Source of the DNA: VMDJ01 sp038146785
Lineage (GTDB): Bacteria; Pseudomonadota; Gammaproteobacteria; Chromatiales; Chromatiaceae
Length of the DNA stretch: 64,000 nucleotides
NCBI GenBank assembly: GCA_038146785.1
Contig: JAYQSI010000017.1
Coordinates: forward strand, 62,001 to 126,000
Direction of reading: 5' to 3'
The notes under the pieces were generated by a model. The model made no database searches. It was not told the DNA's origin and was given only the letters and a program-made list of their open reading frames with translations. The translations under genes and the position numbers were made by a program. Below are positions 1-8,303 of the stretch, in pieces; position 1 is the stretch's first letter; each line of letters starts with the position of its first letter.

Positions 1-728
1 GGACCGGCAATGAATGAATTACCCCAAAACTCGATGCCAGGATCGCCTTCGGTTGGTGAAGCTTCGAACCCGACACGGTTACACACCAGAACCGGTAAGC
101 CATTAGCAACCGCATGGCCGCGTTGAACGAGCTGCCATGCGCCTAACTGGCGTTGTTGTTCATCTTCATTGTCGGTGCGGTCCCAACCAATCGCGGTGGG
201 ATAGATCAATAGTTCAGCACCGGCGAGCGCCATCAAGCGAGCGGCTTCTGGATACCACTGGTCCCAACACACGAGCACACCGAGTTTGCCAAGTGAGGTT
301 TGAATCGGAGTGAAGCCAAGATCACCGGGGGTGAAGTAAAACTTCTCGTAGAACCCTGGGTCATCGGGGATGTGCATCTTGCGGTACTTACCGGCAATGC
401 TGCCATCGCTATCAATGACCACAGCGGTGTTGTGATAGAGACCTGCTGCGCGGCGTTCAAACAAAGAGGTGACGATTACCAGCTTGTGCTTTTTCGCCAG
501 CTCAGCAAAGAAGTTGGTGCTTGGGCCGGGGATGGTTTCGGCAAGATCAAACGCGTCGGTGTCTTCGCTTTGGCAGAAGTAATGCGCGTTATGGAGTTCT
601 TGCAGCACGATCAGCTGAGCGCCATTACCCGCATGCGTGATGATTTGTTCGGCGATGTACGCTTGATTCTCTAGTGCGCCACCTTGGTTGGCGTGTTGAA
701 TCAGGGCAACGTTGATCGAGTGACTCAT
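1..728 (-). CDS. aguB: N-carbamoylputrescine amidase, C-terminus off the window edge
   Basis: This nitrilase-superfamily enzyme hydrolyses N-carbamoylputrescine to putrescine, CO2 and ammonia. The frame opens at ATG 728 and stays open to base 1, giving about 242 residues; roughly 50 C-terminal residues lie outside. The nitrilase triad is visible: Glu44 in LQELHNAHYF, Lys117 in KYRKMHIPDD and Cys154 in VLVCWDQWYP. The gene follows aguA on the same strand with about 28 bases between them, so the two steps from agmatine are probably co-transcribed. The family assignment is secure and AguB is favoured over other nitrilases by this pairing. Confidence 0.93.
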   Translation of the reverse strand, partial: MSHSINVALIQHANQGGALENQAYIAEQIITHAGNGAQLIVLQELHNAHYFCQSEDTDAFDLAETIPGPSTNFFAELAKKHKLVIVTSLFERRAAGLYHNTAVVIDSDGSIAGKYRKMHIPDDPGFYEKFYFTPGDLGFTPIQTSLGKLGVLVCWDQWYPEAARLMALAGAELLIYPTAIGWDRTDNEDEQQRQLGAWQLVQRGHAVANGLPVLVCNRVGFEASPTEGDPGIEFWGNSFIAG

Positions 729-756
729 CGTGACAATCTCTAGCAGTGATACCTAA

Positions 757-1791
757 TTATAGAGCGAGTTGAGCGGGGTATTGCATGGTTAAACAATGCA
801 GGCTGCCATTTTGCTCAATGATGCGTCGACAGTTGATCGGAATGATCTCGCGATCAGTAAAGAGATCCTGAAGCACCTTAATGGCTTTTTCATCGGCATC
901 GACACCGTATACAGGTAGTAACACAGCGCCATTAATAATCAGAAAGTTGGCATAACTGGCTGAGAGTCGACGACCGTCTTCGTCATAAAGCTCGCCAGCC
1001 GGTGGCAGTGCATGTAAGCGATAAGGCGCACCGTCCAGATTAGTGAACGCTTGTAGTTCTTTTTGCATGGCATGCAATGGCCAGTAGTCTTCATCACTGG
1101 TATCGGCTGTGGTGAACACAATGTCATTAGACGAGGTGAAGCGCGCCAAGACATCGATATGCGCATCCGTGTCATCACCGGTCATCTCACCTTCGCTTAG
1201 CCAAAGGTAACGGCTAAAGCCAAAGCGTTGCGTTAACTCGGCTTCCATGGCTTCTTGAGATAAGTCGCCATTGCGATTGGTATTCAAAATGCTCGAACGT
1301 GTGGCTAGCAAGGTGCCTTGGCCATCGGTTTCGATTGCGCCACCTTCAAGCACCAGAGGCGAGGGTGAATGCGTGCCGTTGAGTACCTGTTGATCGATCA
1401 AGGCTTGGGTGATTTGCGTATCGAGCTCAGCGGGATATTTATTCCCCCAGCCATTGAAGACAAAGTCGTTAATGATCGGCTGCTCGTTCTCATCGATAGC
1501 GGTCAGCGCGCCATGATCCCGTGCCCAAGTATCGTTACAGGGTGCTTGTGCAAAGCGGGTTTTCTTAAGATCGGCACCTGCGTCCAAGAGAAGCTGTTTC
1601 ACCTGTTCGGCATGTGCATCGTTATTCACAACGCAAAGCAATGTCTCGAAGCGCGTTACCGCTGCGCCAATCTGTGCAAACACCGGCAAGGTGTCAGCTA
1701 GATTGTCTGCCCAATCGGTACCTTCATGTGGCCAAGTAAGTTGAACGGCGGATTGTTCTTCCCATTCAGCCGGTAATCGAGGTGTGCTCAT
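757..1791 (-). CDS. aguA: Agmatine deiminase
   Basis: The enzyme converts agmatine to N-carbamoylputrescine, feeding AguB downstream. It belongs to the peptidyl-arginine-deiminase-like fold. Visible family motifs are the early PAEWEEQSAVQLTWPH segment, TWARDHGA, LVLEGGAIETDG, GEMTGDDTDAHIDV and a C-terminal NGSLHCLTMQYP carrying the catalytic cysteine. I chose ATG 1791, giving 344 residues that open with MSTPRLPAEWEEQ. An in-frame upstream ATG at 1839 would add 16 residues without family resemblance. The upstream neighbour lolC is divergent. Confidence 0.94.
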   Translation of the reverse strand: MSTPRLPAEWEEQSAVQLTWPHEGTDWADNLADTLPVFAQIGAAVTRFETLLCVVNNDAHAEQVKQLLLDAGADLKKTRFAQAPCNDTWARDHGALTAIDENEQPIINDFVFNGWGNKYPAELDTQITQALIDQQVLNGTHSPSPLVLEGGAIETDGQGTLLATRSSILNTNRNGDLSQEAMEAELTQRFGFSRYLWLSEGEMTGDDTDAHIDVLARFTSSNDIVFTTADTSDEDYWPLHAMQKELQAFTNLDGAPYRLHALPPAGELYDEDGRRLSASYANFLIINGAVLLPVYGVDADEKAIKVLQDLFTDREIIPINCRRIIEQNGSLHCLTMQYPAQLAL

Positions 1792-1908
1792 CGAAACATC
1801 TCTAGTAAATGATGCGCGCAGTCTATGGCAAAAAGCCAAGCTCGGGAATGATTCGCGAGGACTTAGGTCAGATAAAACATCTGAGGCTGAATATGATGTA
1901 ATGCCGCC

Positions 1909-3156
1909 ATGTTTAAACCTTTGTCACTGTTTGTTGGTCTGCGCTACACACGTTCGCGCCGTCGCAATCATTTCATCTCCTTTATCTCAGGCTTTTCAGC
2001 ACTGGGTATTGCGTTGGGTGTGATTGCGTTGATCACAGTGCTCTCGGTGATGAATGGTTTCCATAAAGAGATTCAAACACGCATCCTTGGGATGGCCTCT
2101 CATGGTGATATCAAAGGTTATGAAGGGAATTTAACCGACTGGCAACTCGCGCTACAGAAAGCCAAAGAGCATCCGCGTGTTTTAGCAGCGGCACCTTATA
2201 TCGAAGCTCAAGCCATGCTGAATAGCGGGGGTGATGTCTCTGGTGCCATGGTGCGTGGTGTTGATCCTGCGCTCGAGAAAGATGTCATTGATGTTGCTGA
2301 GCACATGAAGTTTGGCTCATTGGATGATCTTGCGAAAACCCGTTGGGGCATCATTTTGGGTGCTGAGTTGGCGGCTAAATTAGGTGTCAGTATTGGTAGT
2401 GAGCTGACCATGGTCGTGCCACAGATGACGGTCACTATTGCGGGCAGCGTGCCGCGTATGAAGGCCTTTACCGTAGTGGGCATCTTTGAGGTCGGCATGA
2501 ATGAATACGATCGCGGTGTCGCGCTCGTTCATTTGCCGGATGCTGCCAAGCTGCTGCGGATGAAAGACGATGTCTCTGGTGTGCGAATCCGTATTGATGA
2601 TGTTTGGGATGCGCGTGAGGTGTCGTTAGAGCTGGCAAACTCATTGCCCGGTCGTTATCGCGTACTTAACTGGACGGACTATCACCGTAACTTCTTTGCG
2701 GCGCTCAAGATGGAAAAGCGCATGATGGGTTTGTTGCTGTTTTTAGTCGTCGTGATTGCAGCCTTTAATATCATCTCAACGCTTGTGATGATGGTGGTGG
2801 ATAAACAAGCTGATATCGCGATCTTAAAAACCTTTGGTGCAAGCCCTGGCTTTATCTTGCGGGTGTTTGTGGTGCAGGGTGCCGCATTAGGCTTCTTTGG
2901 TACCTTGGTGGGTACTTTCTTAGGCGTGTTGCTCGCTGCCAATGTTGATTCTGCAGTCGCTTGGATTGAGCAAGCCTTTGGTCTGCATTTTATTGACCCT
3001 AATGTGTATTACATCAGCCAGTTGCCTTCGGATGTGCAGTTACCTGATGTCTTGTTAGTGTCGATCGGTTCTTTCGTGCTGTCGTTATTAATGACGCTTT
3101 ATCCGGCATGGAAGGCGTATAAAACTCAACCTGCAGAGGCATTACGTTATGAGTGA
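1909..3156 (+). CDS. lolC: Lipoprotein-releasing ABC transporter permease LolC/LolE
   Basis: This inner-membrane permease takes part in extracting outer-membrane lipoproteins for transfer to LolA. The protein has 415 residues, with an N-terminal membrane helix after LSLFVGLRYTRSRRRN, a large periplasmic domain, and three C-terminal helices (about residues 270-400), the MacB/FtsX layout. The C-terminus PAWKAYKTQPAEALRYE is typical of LolC/E. lolD overlaps its end by 8 bases. Only one permease gene is present, so this may be a single-permease (LolF-type) system; the split between C and E cannot be settled here. Confidence 0.93.
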   Translation: MFKPLSLFVGLRYTRSRRRNHFISFISGFSALGIALGVIALITVLSVMNGFHKEIQTRILGMASHGDIKGYEGNLTDWQLALQKAKEHPRVLAAAPYIEAQAMLNSGGDVSGAMVRGVDPALEKDVIDVAEHMKFGSLDDLAKTRWGIILGAELAAKLGVSIGSELTMVVPQMTVTIAGSVPRMKAFTVVGIFEVGMNEYDRGVALVHLPDAAKLLRMKDDVSGVRIRIDDVWDAREVSLELANSLPGRYRVLNWTDYHRNFFAALKMEKRMMGLLLFLVVVIAAFNIISTLVMMVVDKQADIAILKTFGASPGFILRVFVVQGAALGFFGTLVGTFLGVLLAANVDSAVAWIEQAFGLHFIDPNVYYISQLPSDVQLPDVLLVSIGSFVLSLLMTLYPAWKAYKTQPAEALRYE

Positions 3157-3826
3157 TGTGATTCTGCAAGCTAAAGGGTTATCTAAAAGCTTTGCCTTGG
3201 GTGAGCAACAGGTTGATGTGTTGCGCGATATCAATCTTGAGATTCATCGCGGCGAGCATGTGGCGATTGTGGGTAGCTCAGGCTCGGGTAAAAGTACCTT
3301 ATTGCATTGTTTAGGTGGCTTAGATGCGCCAAGTGCAGGCTCGGTATCTTTATTGAATCGTCCGTTTGATGATCTTCCCGAGGTGCAACGAAGCGCGGTG
3401 CGTAATCGCCATCTCGGTTTTATTTATCAGTTCCATCATCTACTACCGGAGTTCACAGCCCTCGAGAATGTCTCGATGCCGCTATTAATTCGTGGTGATT
3501 CAGTGCAAGCAGCCACGGCAAAAGCGATGGCATTACTGGAGCGTGTGGGCTTATCAGGTCGCACAGCACACAAACCCTCTGAGTTATCGGGTGGTGAGCG
3601 TCAGCGTGTGGCGATTGCGCGTGCCTTGGTGCTCAATCCAAGTTGTGTTTTAGCGGATGAGCCAACCGGTAATCTGGATAGTGTGACAGCCGAATCCATT
3701 ACCCAGTTGTTACTTGAGATGAGTCGCGAGATTGGAACCAGCTTTATTATCGTGACCCATGATCAGGGTTTAGCTCAGCGATGTGATCGCACCTTGCAGC
3801 TTAAAGATGGTGCGTTAAGCCTGTAA
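3149..3826 (+). CDS. lolD: Lipoprotein-releasing ABC transporter ATPase
   Basis: This is the cytoplasmic ATPase that powers lipoprotein release by the LolC/E permease. It has 225 residues with Walker A GSSGSGKST, the ABC signature LSGGERQRVAIARAL, Walker B CVLADEPTGNLD and the switch histidine in FIIVTHD. It overlaps lolC by 8 bases, implying translational coupling. Its stop at 3824-3826 directly abuts the stop of the convergent DUF2062 gene, leaving no room for a separate terminator. Confidence 0.95.
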   Translation: MSDVILQAKGLSKSFALGEQQVDVLRDINLEIHRGEHVAIVGSSGSGKSTLLHCLGGLDAPSAGSVSLLNRPFDDLPEVQRSAVRNRHLGFIYQFHHLLPEFTALENVSMPLLIRGDSVQAATAKAMALLERVGLSGRTAHKPSELSGGERQRVAIARALVLNPSCVLADEPTGNLDSVTAESITQLLLEMSREIGTSFIIVTHDQGLAQRCDRTLQLKDGALSL

Positions 3827-4340
3827 TTAGCGCCAGCTTCGCGCGCGATGTTTTTTGACGATGTAATAACGCCAATACCAGCGAATACCAAAGTAGCCAA
3901 CTACTCCTGAGACAACGCCAACAACAAAGCTGCCAAAGTAAAGGTGGTAGCCAGTTGTTCTCAGCGAGGACAACCAACCATTCCAAGCTGGCTTCAAAGG
4001 CGGGTGAGTTTTCGGGCTCACCTAAGATCCATGTTCCAACGAGGTAGTTGAAATAGAACATGGGCGGCATGGTGAGGGGATTAGTAATCCACACCAAGGC
4101 AACCGAGATGGGCAAATTAATCCCACGAATCAGCAATGCTGTAATGGTGGCAGCCACCATTTGAACGGGCATTGGAATCATCGCCCAAAAAAGTCCAGAT
4201 AAGAACGCATTCGCAACTGAGCGACGATTCATATGGAAGAGATTCGGGTCTTCTAAGAAGCGTGCAAAGACTTTCAGATATTTATTCTGACGTAACTCAG
4301 CAGGATCTGGGATATAGCGTTTAAGCAGCTTCTTCGGCAT
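3827..4340 (-). CDS. DUF2062 membrane protein, split by a one-base frameshift
   Basis: This is a small membrane protein of the DUF2062 family, with no established biochemical role. Starting at ATG 4340 it reads MPKKLLKRYIPDPAE and holds the family region from about residue 35 (NRRSVANAFLSGLFWAMIPMPVQM) through two hydrophobic segments. After ENNWLP the frame turns to nonsense, while another frame continues with LYFGSFVVGVVSGVVGYFG and ends in KHRARSWR at 3827. Removing one base from the GG at 3943-3944 joins the two halves into a normal protein of about 170 residues. A sequencing error is likelier than a real lesion. Confidence 0.8.
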
Positions 4341-4512
4341 ATCGTGATGGGGAAAAGATTAACTGCGCTGCATTTGACCACGATGCCCCTCAGTTGACTA
4401 GCCATTGACCGATGAAATGTAAGAAAGCATTGGCATAACAGTGTTTCACCTTTAGCTCCCTCGGAGCATGCCGTATCATCGGTCTCAGAATAACGAACTC
4501 AGGAAGACGGTT

Positions 4513-5124
4513 TTGTACGAGTTACTTTTAGCGGGCGGCTGGATCATGGCGCCTATCTTGTTGAGCTCCATTTTGGCGATGGCCATTGTGATTGAGCGCC
4601 TAACCGTGTTGCGTGATAACAAAGTTATCCCAGAAGGTTTGGTGAATAAGATTTGGCACATGCATGCCAAAGGTGAGATCAATCAAAAGAATGTTGCTGC
4701 GATTCGTCAAAGCTCTCATCTCGGTCGTGTGTTGGCCACAGCGTTAGCGAATCGCACACATGAGCGTGAAGCGATTAAGCAAGCGGTAGAAGAAGAGGGT
4801 CGTCAGGTGGTGCATGAGCTAGAGCGTTACTTCTCAGCACTCGGCACGATTGCGGCGATAACCCCATTGCTGGGTTTGCTTGGCACCGTGGTCGGCATGA
4901 TCAAAGTCTTCTCAGCGATTACTACTGCCGGTGTTGGTGATCCTTCGGTTCTTGCGGGCGGTATCTCAGAAGCCTTGATTACAACGGCAGCGGGTTTATG
5001 TGTGGCGATACCGGCTTTGATTTTTCATCGTCACCTCAACGCTAAGGTCGATCGTTATGCGCTGCAAATGGAAGAGCAAGCGGTCAAGTTGGTCGATGTT
5101 CTAAAGGGTCAGCGCGAGCAATAA
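4513..5124 (+). CDS. exbB: ExbB/TolQ-family proton channel subunit
   Basis: This MotA/TolQ/ExbB-type inner-membrane protein probably forms a proton channel with the ExbD downstream. About 203 residues follow the proposed TTG start at 4513 (MYELLLAGGWIMAPILL). An AGGA sits about 8 bases upstream, and the extra in-frame residues from ATG 4468 look non-native. Three membrane segments are visible, including AAITPLLGLLGTVVGMIKVF and GISEALITTAAGLCVAIPALI, the conserved pore helices. ExbBD pairs next to lpxK are common in gammaproteobacteria; which energised partner it serves is not shown. Confidence 0.9.
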   Translation: MYELLLAGGWIMAPILLSSILAMAIVIERLTVLRDNKVIPEGLVNKIWHMHAKGEINQKNVAAIRQSSHLGRVLATALANRTHEREAIKQAVEEEGRQVVHELERYFSALGTIAAITPLLGLLGTVVGMIKVFSAITTAGVGDPSVLAGGISEALITTAAGLCVAIPALIFHRHLNAKVDRYALQMEEQAVKLVDVLKGQREQ

Positions 5125-5125
5125 G

Positions 5126-5551
5126 ATGCAGCTTCGACCTAAGTCATCTAACGAACCTAAGATAGAGCTCACGCCGCTGATTGATGTGGTGTTTTTGATG
5201 CTGATCTTCTTTATGGTCTCAACCACCTTCGATAAGCAAACAGAGCTGAAGGTGCAGCTACCGAATGTGATGCAGCAAGAAGCGCCGACCGATGCGCCAT
5301 TGCGTATCGATATTGTGATTGATCGCCAAGGTAAGTTGTATGTGAACCGTGAAGAGTTACTGCGCAGTGATGCGCTGACCTTGCGACGTGTGCTTGAAAA
5401 GATTGTGGCAGAACAAACCGATGTGCCGGTGATGGTCACTGGCGATAAACAAGCACCACTGCAAGCGATGATGACCGTGATGGATGTCACCGCTCAGCTT
5501 GGACTGCAAAAGCTGCATTTCTCAGCGAATCAAATGGGACAAGCTAAGTGA
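5126..5551 (+). CDS. exbD: ExbD/TolR-family proton channel subunit
   Basis: The partner of the preceding ExbB has 141 residues. It has a short cytoplasmic N-terminus, one membrane helix (about residues 19-37) containing the key aspartate in IELTPLIDVVFLMLIFFM, and a periplasmic domain. It follows exbB after one base and overlaps lpxK by GTGA, placing it firmly in this operon. Confidence 0.93.
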   Translation: MQLRPKSSNEPKIELTPLIDVVFLMLIFFMVSTTFDKQTELKVQLPNVMQQEAPTDAPLRIDIVIDRQGKLYVNREELLRSDALTLRRVLEKIVAEQTDVPVMVTGDKQAPLQAMMTVMDVTAQLGLQKLHFSANQMGQAK

Positions 5552-6555
5552 AACTCAATTACCCCGACTTTTGGCAAGATAAGACAGCGATTAGCTATGT
5601 CTTGTTGCCATTCGCAGGGTTATTTATCGCGCTGACTGCCATCCGTCGTTTGATGTATCGCTTGGGCGTGTTTAAGCGCTATAAAAGTCAGTTGCCGGTG
5701 ATTGTGGTGGGCAACATCACCGTCGGTGGTTCGGGTAAAACACCTTTTGTCATTTGGTTAGTCGCGCACTTAAAAAAGCTGGGTTATAAGCCTGGCATCG
5801 TGTCACGCGGTTATGGTGGTAAAGCCTCTTCTTGGCCACAGCAAGTACGTGTTGATAGCGACCCTGAAACCGTGGGTGATGAAGCGCTGCTATTGGCGCT
5901 GCGATGTCATTGTCCAATGGCAGTGGCACCTAAGCGTGCCGATGCGGTGCGTGCGCTAGAGGCTGAAGGTCAGGTCGACATCATCATCTCGGATGATGGT
6001 TTGCAGCACTATGCGATGGGTCGTGATATCGAGATCGCGGTTGTCGATGGTGTGCGTCAGCAAGGTAATGGATTTATGTTGCCAGCCGGTCCCTTGCGCG
6101 AGCCAGTATCGCGCCTCGATAGCGTTGATCTGTTGATCACCAGTCAGGCTAAGCTACGTCGCCAACATCACATGGAGATGATGGAGCCTCGCATCTATCC
6201 GATAACCGATCCGCAATCGCGTCAGCCATTAAGTGCTTGGGATGGTCAGCAGGTAAGAGCGATTGCCGGTATTGGTGATCCGCAGCGATTCTTTGACATG
6301 CTCAGATCACACGGCTTATCGGTTATCGACGTGGCATTTCCTGATCATCATCCTTATCAGCCATCCGATTTACAGTTTGATGATGCGATTCCGCTGCTGA
6401 TGACCGAGAAAGATGCCGTAAAATGTCATTCATTCGCACCTGCCCAAAGTTGGGTGGTGAGCATCGATGTGGAGCCAGATGAGCCGTTTAAACATCGATT
6501 GAGTCTGCTGCTAAATGATGTAGCAGCTGAACAGCAAACATCCGAGGAAGACTGA
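5548..6555 (+). CDS. lpxK: Tetraacyldisaccharide 4'-kinase
   Basis: The enzyme phosphorylates the 4' position of the lipid A disaccharide precursor at the inner membrane, giving lipid IVA. It has 335 residues, with an N-terminal hydrophobic segment (residues 15-35), a P-loop GNITVGGSGKTPF near residue 56, and the conserved ISDDGLQHYAMGRDIEI. The GTG start at 5548 overlaps the exbD stop and its stop overlaps the next ATG (TGATG). It is co-transcribed with kdsB, which supplies the KDO donor used on the LpxK product. Confidence 0.96.
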   Translation: MKLNYPDFWQDKTAISYVLLPFAGLFIALTAIRRLMYRLGVFKRYKSQLPVIVVGNITVGGSGKTPFVIWLVAHLKKLGYKPGIVSRGYGGKASSWPQQVRVDSDPETVGDEALLLALRCHCPMAVAPKRADAVRALEAEGQVDIIISDDGLQHYAMGRDIEIAVVDGVRQQGNGFMLPAGPLREPVSRLDSVDLLITSQAKLRRQHHMEMMEPRIYPITDPQSRQPLSAWDGQQVRAIAGIGDPQRFFDMLRSHGLSVIDVAFPDHHPYQPSDLQFDDAIPLLMTEKDAVKCHSFAPAQSWVVSIDVEPDEPFKHRLSLLLNDVAAEQQTSEED

Positions 6556-6740
6556 TGGATAGCAAATTACTCGACATTCTGGTGTGCCCAAACTGTAAAG
6601 GCCCATTAGTGCATAACAAAGACGCCAAAGAGCTGATCTGCAAACCCTGTCGTTTGGCTTATCCGATTCGTGATGACATCCCAGTGATGTTGGTTGAAGA
6701 AGCGCGTGAGCTGCCAGCCGATGAAGAGGTGCAAGGCTAA
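6555..6740 (+). CDS. Trm112/YcaR family small protein
   Basis: A 61-residue Trm112-fold protein, usually found between lpxK and kdsB. It has two CxxC pairs (CPNC and CKPC) suitable for zinc, followed by RLAYPIRDDIPVMLVEEAREL, the family hallmark. In other systems Trm112 proteins activate methyltransferases; the bacterial copy has no settled role. It is translationally coupled on both sides (TGATG and TAATG overlaps). Confidence 0.92.
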   Translation: MDSKLLDILVCPNCKGPLVHNKDAKELICKPCRLAYPIRDDIPVMLVEEARELPADEEVQG

Positions 6741-7495
6741 TGGCTTACCGTGTGGTCATTCCGGCGCGTTATGCCTCAACGCGATTCCCTGGAAAGCCAC
6801 TGATCGATATCCAAGGCAAGCCAATGATTTGGCATGTCTATCAACGTGCGCTCGAAAGCCACGCAGATGAAGTTGTCGTCGCGACCGATGATCAACGTAT
6901 TGCTGATGCGGTGATGGCCTTTGGTGGTTATGTCGTGATGACCCATGAACATAACAGCGGCACGGATCGCATTGCCGAGGTGTCTAACTCGTTGGGTTGG
7001 CCTGATGACACCATTGTGGTCAACCTGCAGGGTGATGAGCCCCTGATTCCGCCTGAGCTACTCGATCAAGTGGCGAACACCTTAGCTGAGCAACCTCAAG
7101 CATCGATGTCGACTTTGGCAGTACCGCTAGATGAGCATCAGGTGTTCGATAGCAATGCAGTTAAAGTAGTAACCGATAAAGACGGGCTTGCGCTGTATTT
7201 TAGTCGTGCTGCTATACCGTGGCGCCGTGGTGAGTTTGAAAAGGGTATTGAGAATGCCTCAGGCTTATATCGCCACTTAGGCTTATATGCCTATCGCGCT
7301 GACTTTCTAAAACGTTATGTCACCTGGGATATGGCGCCTATCGAAGCGGCTGAGTCCTTAGAGCAACTGCGTGTGTTGTGGCAAGGCGAGCGCATTGCGG
7401 TATCGATTGCGGATCAATCGCCACCGACAGGTATTGATACCGAAGAAGACTATCAGCGCTTGCTTGAGCAGCTAAACGCTGTCTCGGTGGAATAA
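6740..7495 (+). CDS. kdsB: 3-deoxy-manno-octulosonate cytidylyltransferase
   Basis: KdsB activates KDO with CTP to form CMP-KDO for the lipopolysaccharide inner core. The 251-residue protein opens with VVIPARYASTRFPGKPL, the nucleotide-binding motif, and contains VVNLQGDEPLIPPELLD and GLYRHLGLYAYR, both standard for KdsB. It is the last gene of the exbBD-lpxK operon. Its stop abuts the stop of a convergent small gene. Confidence 0.96.
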   Translation: MAYRVVIPARYASTRFPGKPLIDIQGKPMIWHVYQRALESHADEVVVATDDQRIADAVMAFGGYVVMTHEHNSGTDRIAEVSNSLGWPDDTIVVNLQGDEPLIPPELLDQVANTLAEQPQASMSTLAVPLDEHQVFDSNAVKVVTDKDGLALYFSRAAIPWRRGEFEKGIENASGLYRHLGLYAYRADFLKRYVTWDMAPIEAAESLEQLRVLWQGERIAVSIADQSPPTGIDTEEDYQRLLEQLNAVSVE

Positions 7496-7765
7496 CTATT
7501 TCACGCGGCCTTGTAGCAACAGCATCAAGGCATCACTAAACCCGAGATTATCCTCGTCAGAGATGGGTAGTGAGACCGTCTCAGGGATGCGTCTTTTTAC
7601 CTCTCCATATTGCGAACTCTGTAAAGGATTGGCATCCTCAGGCTTATGACGTTGCAAAACCACTTGGTCGTCGTCGTACAGAATGTCGATCAACACCCAA
7701 TCGTCAGACAAATAACGAAAGCGCGTGCCACGCAGTTGTTCGAGCTTTTGATGTAATGGATTCAT
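7496..7765 (-). CDS. Small hypothetical protein
   Basis: I do not recognise this 89-residue protein by family. I chose ATG 7765 (MNPLHQKLEQLRGTRF); an upstream in-frame start at 7837 would overlap the divergent phosphatase gene. It is charged and soluble, with no membrane segment or signal peptide, and has a run of acidic residues (DILYDDDQ). Its stop lies immediately against that of kdsB, and it is divergent from the phosphatase gene starting 27 bases away. Confidence 0.65.
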   Translation of the reverse strand: MNPLHQKLEQLRGTRFRYLSDDWVLIDILYDDDQVVLQRHKPEDANPLQSSQYGEVKRRIPETVSLPISDEDNLGFSDALMLLLQGRVK

Positions 7766-7791
7766 AGATAACGAAGTTAGGTGATAAGCAG

Positions 7792-8268
7792 ATGGTAAAG
7801 GTTCTTTTCGTGTGTATGGGTAATATTTGTCGTTCACCCACCGCGCATGGCGTTTTCCGTCACCTCGTCGAGCAAAACCAGTTAACCGACCATATCGAGA
7901 TCGACTCTGCCGGAACGCATGCCTACCATGTGGGAAATCCGCCCGATTCGCGCTCAGCGGCGACCGCGCTAGAGCGGGGGATTGATCTGTCTGATCTACG
8001 TGCGCGCCAAGTCACCGTTGATGACTTTTCAACCTACGATTATGTGATTGCGATGGATCGCGAAAACCACGGCAATCTGATGCGTCTCTGTCCTGAGAAC
8101 TATCGAGAGCGAATCCATATGTTTATGGACTTTGCAGATGATTGGTCAAACGCAGAAGTGCCGGACCCTTACTATGGCGGCGGCAGCGGTTTTGATCGTG
8201 TTTTCGATATGGTTGAGTCGGCATCACTGGGATTGCTTGCGCAAATCCAGCGACAAAATCACATGTAA
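7792..8268 (+). CDS. Low-molecular-weight protein tyrosine phosphatase
   Basis: A 158-residue cysteine phosphatase of the LMW-PTP/Wzb/arsenate-reductase fold. The CX5R loop is VLFVCMGNICRSPTAHGVF near the N-terminus, and the general-acid aspartate sits in VPDPYYGG near residue 124. The full catalytic set is present. No capsule locus is adjacent, so the substrate is unknown. A hairpin terminator follows at once. Confidence 0.93.
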   Translation: MVKVLFVCMGNICRSPTAHGVFRHLVEQNQLTDHIEIDSAGTHAYHVGNPPDSRSAATALERGIDLSDLRARQVTVDDFSTYDYVIAMDRENHGNLMRLCPENYRERIHMFMDFADDWSNAEVPDPYYGGGSGFDRVFDMVESASLGLLAQIQRQNHM

Positions 8269-8279
8269 AGACATAAAAA

Positions 8280-8302
8280 AACCGGGCTAAGCCCGGTTTT
8301 CT
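8280..8302. terminator. Bidirectional rho-independent terminator between the phosphatase gene and rne
   Basis: Stem ACCGGGC/GCCCGGT with loop TAA at 8281-8297, flanked by an A-run on the left and TTTTCTTTT on the right. It fits both the plus-strand phosphatase gene (stop 8268) and the minus-strand rne (stop 8304). Confidence 0.9.
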
Positions 8303-8303
8303 T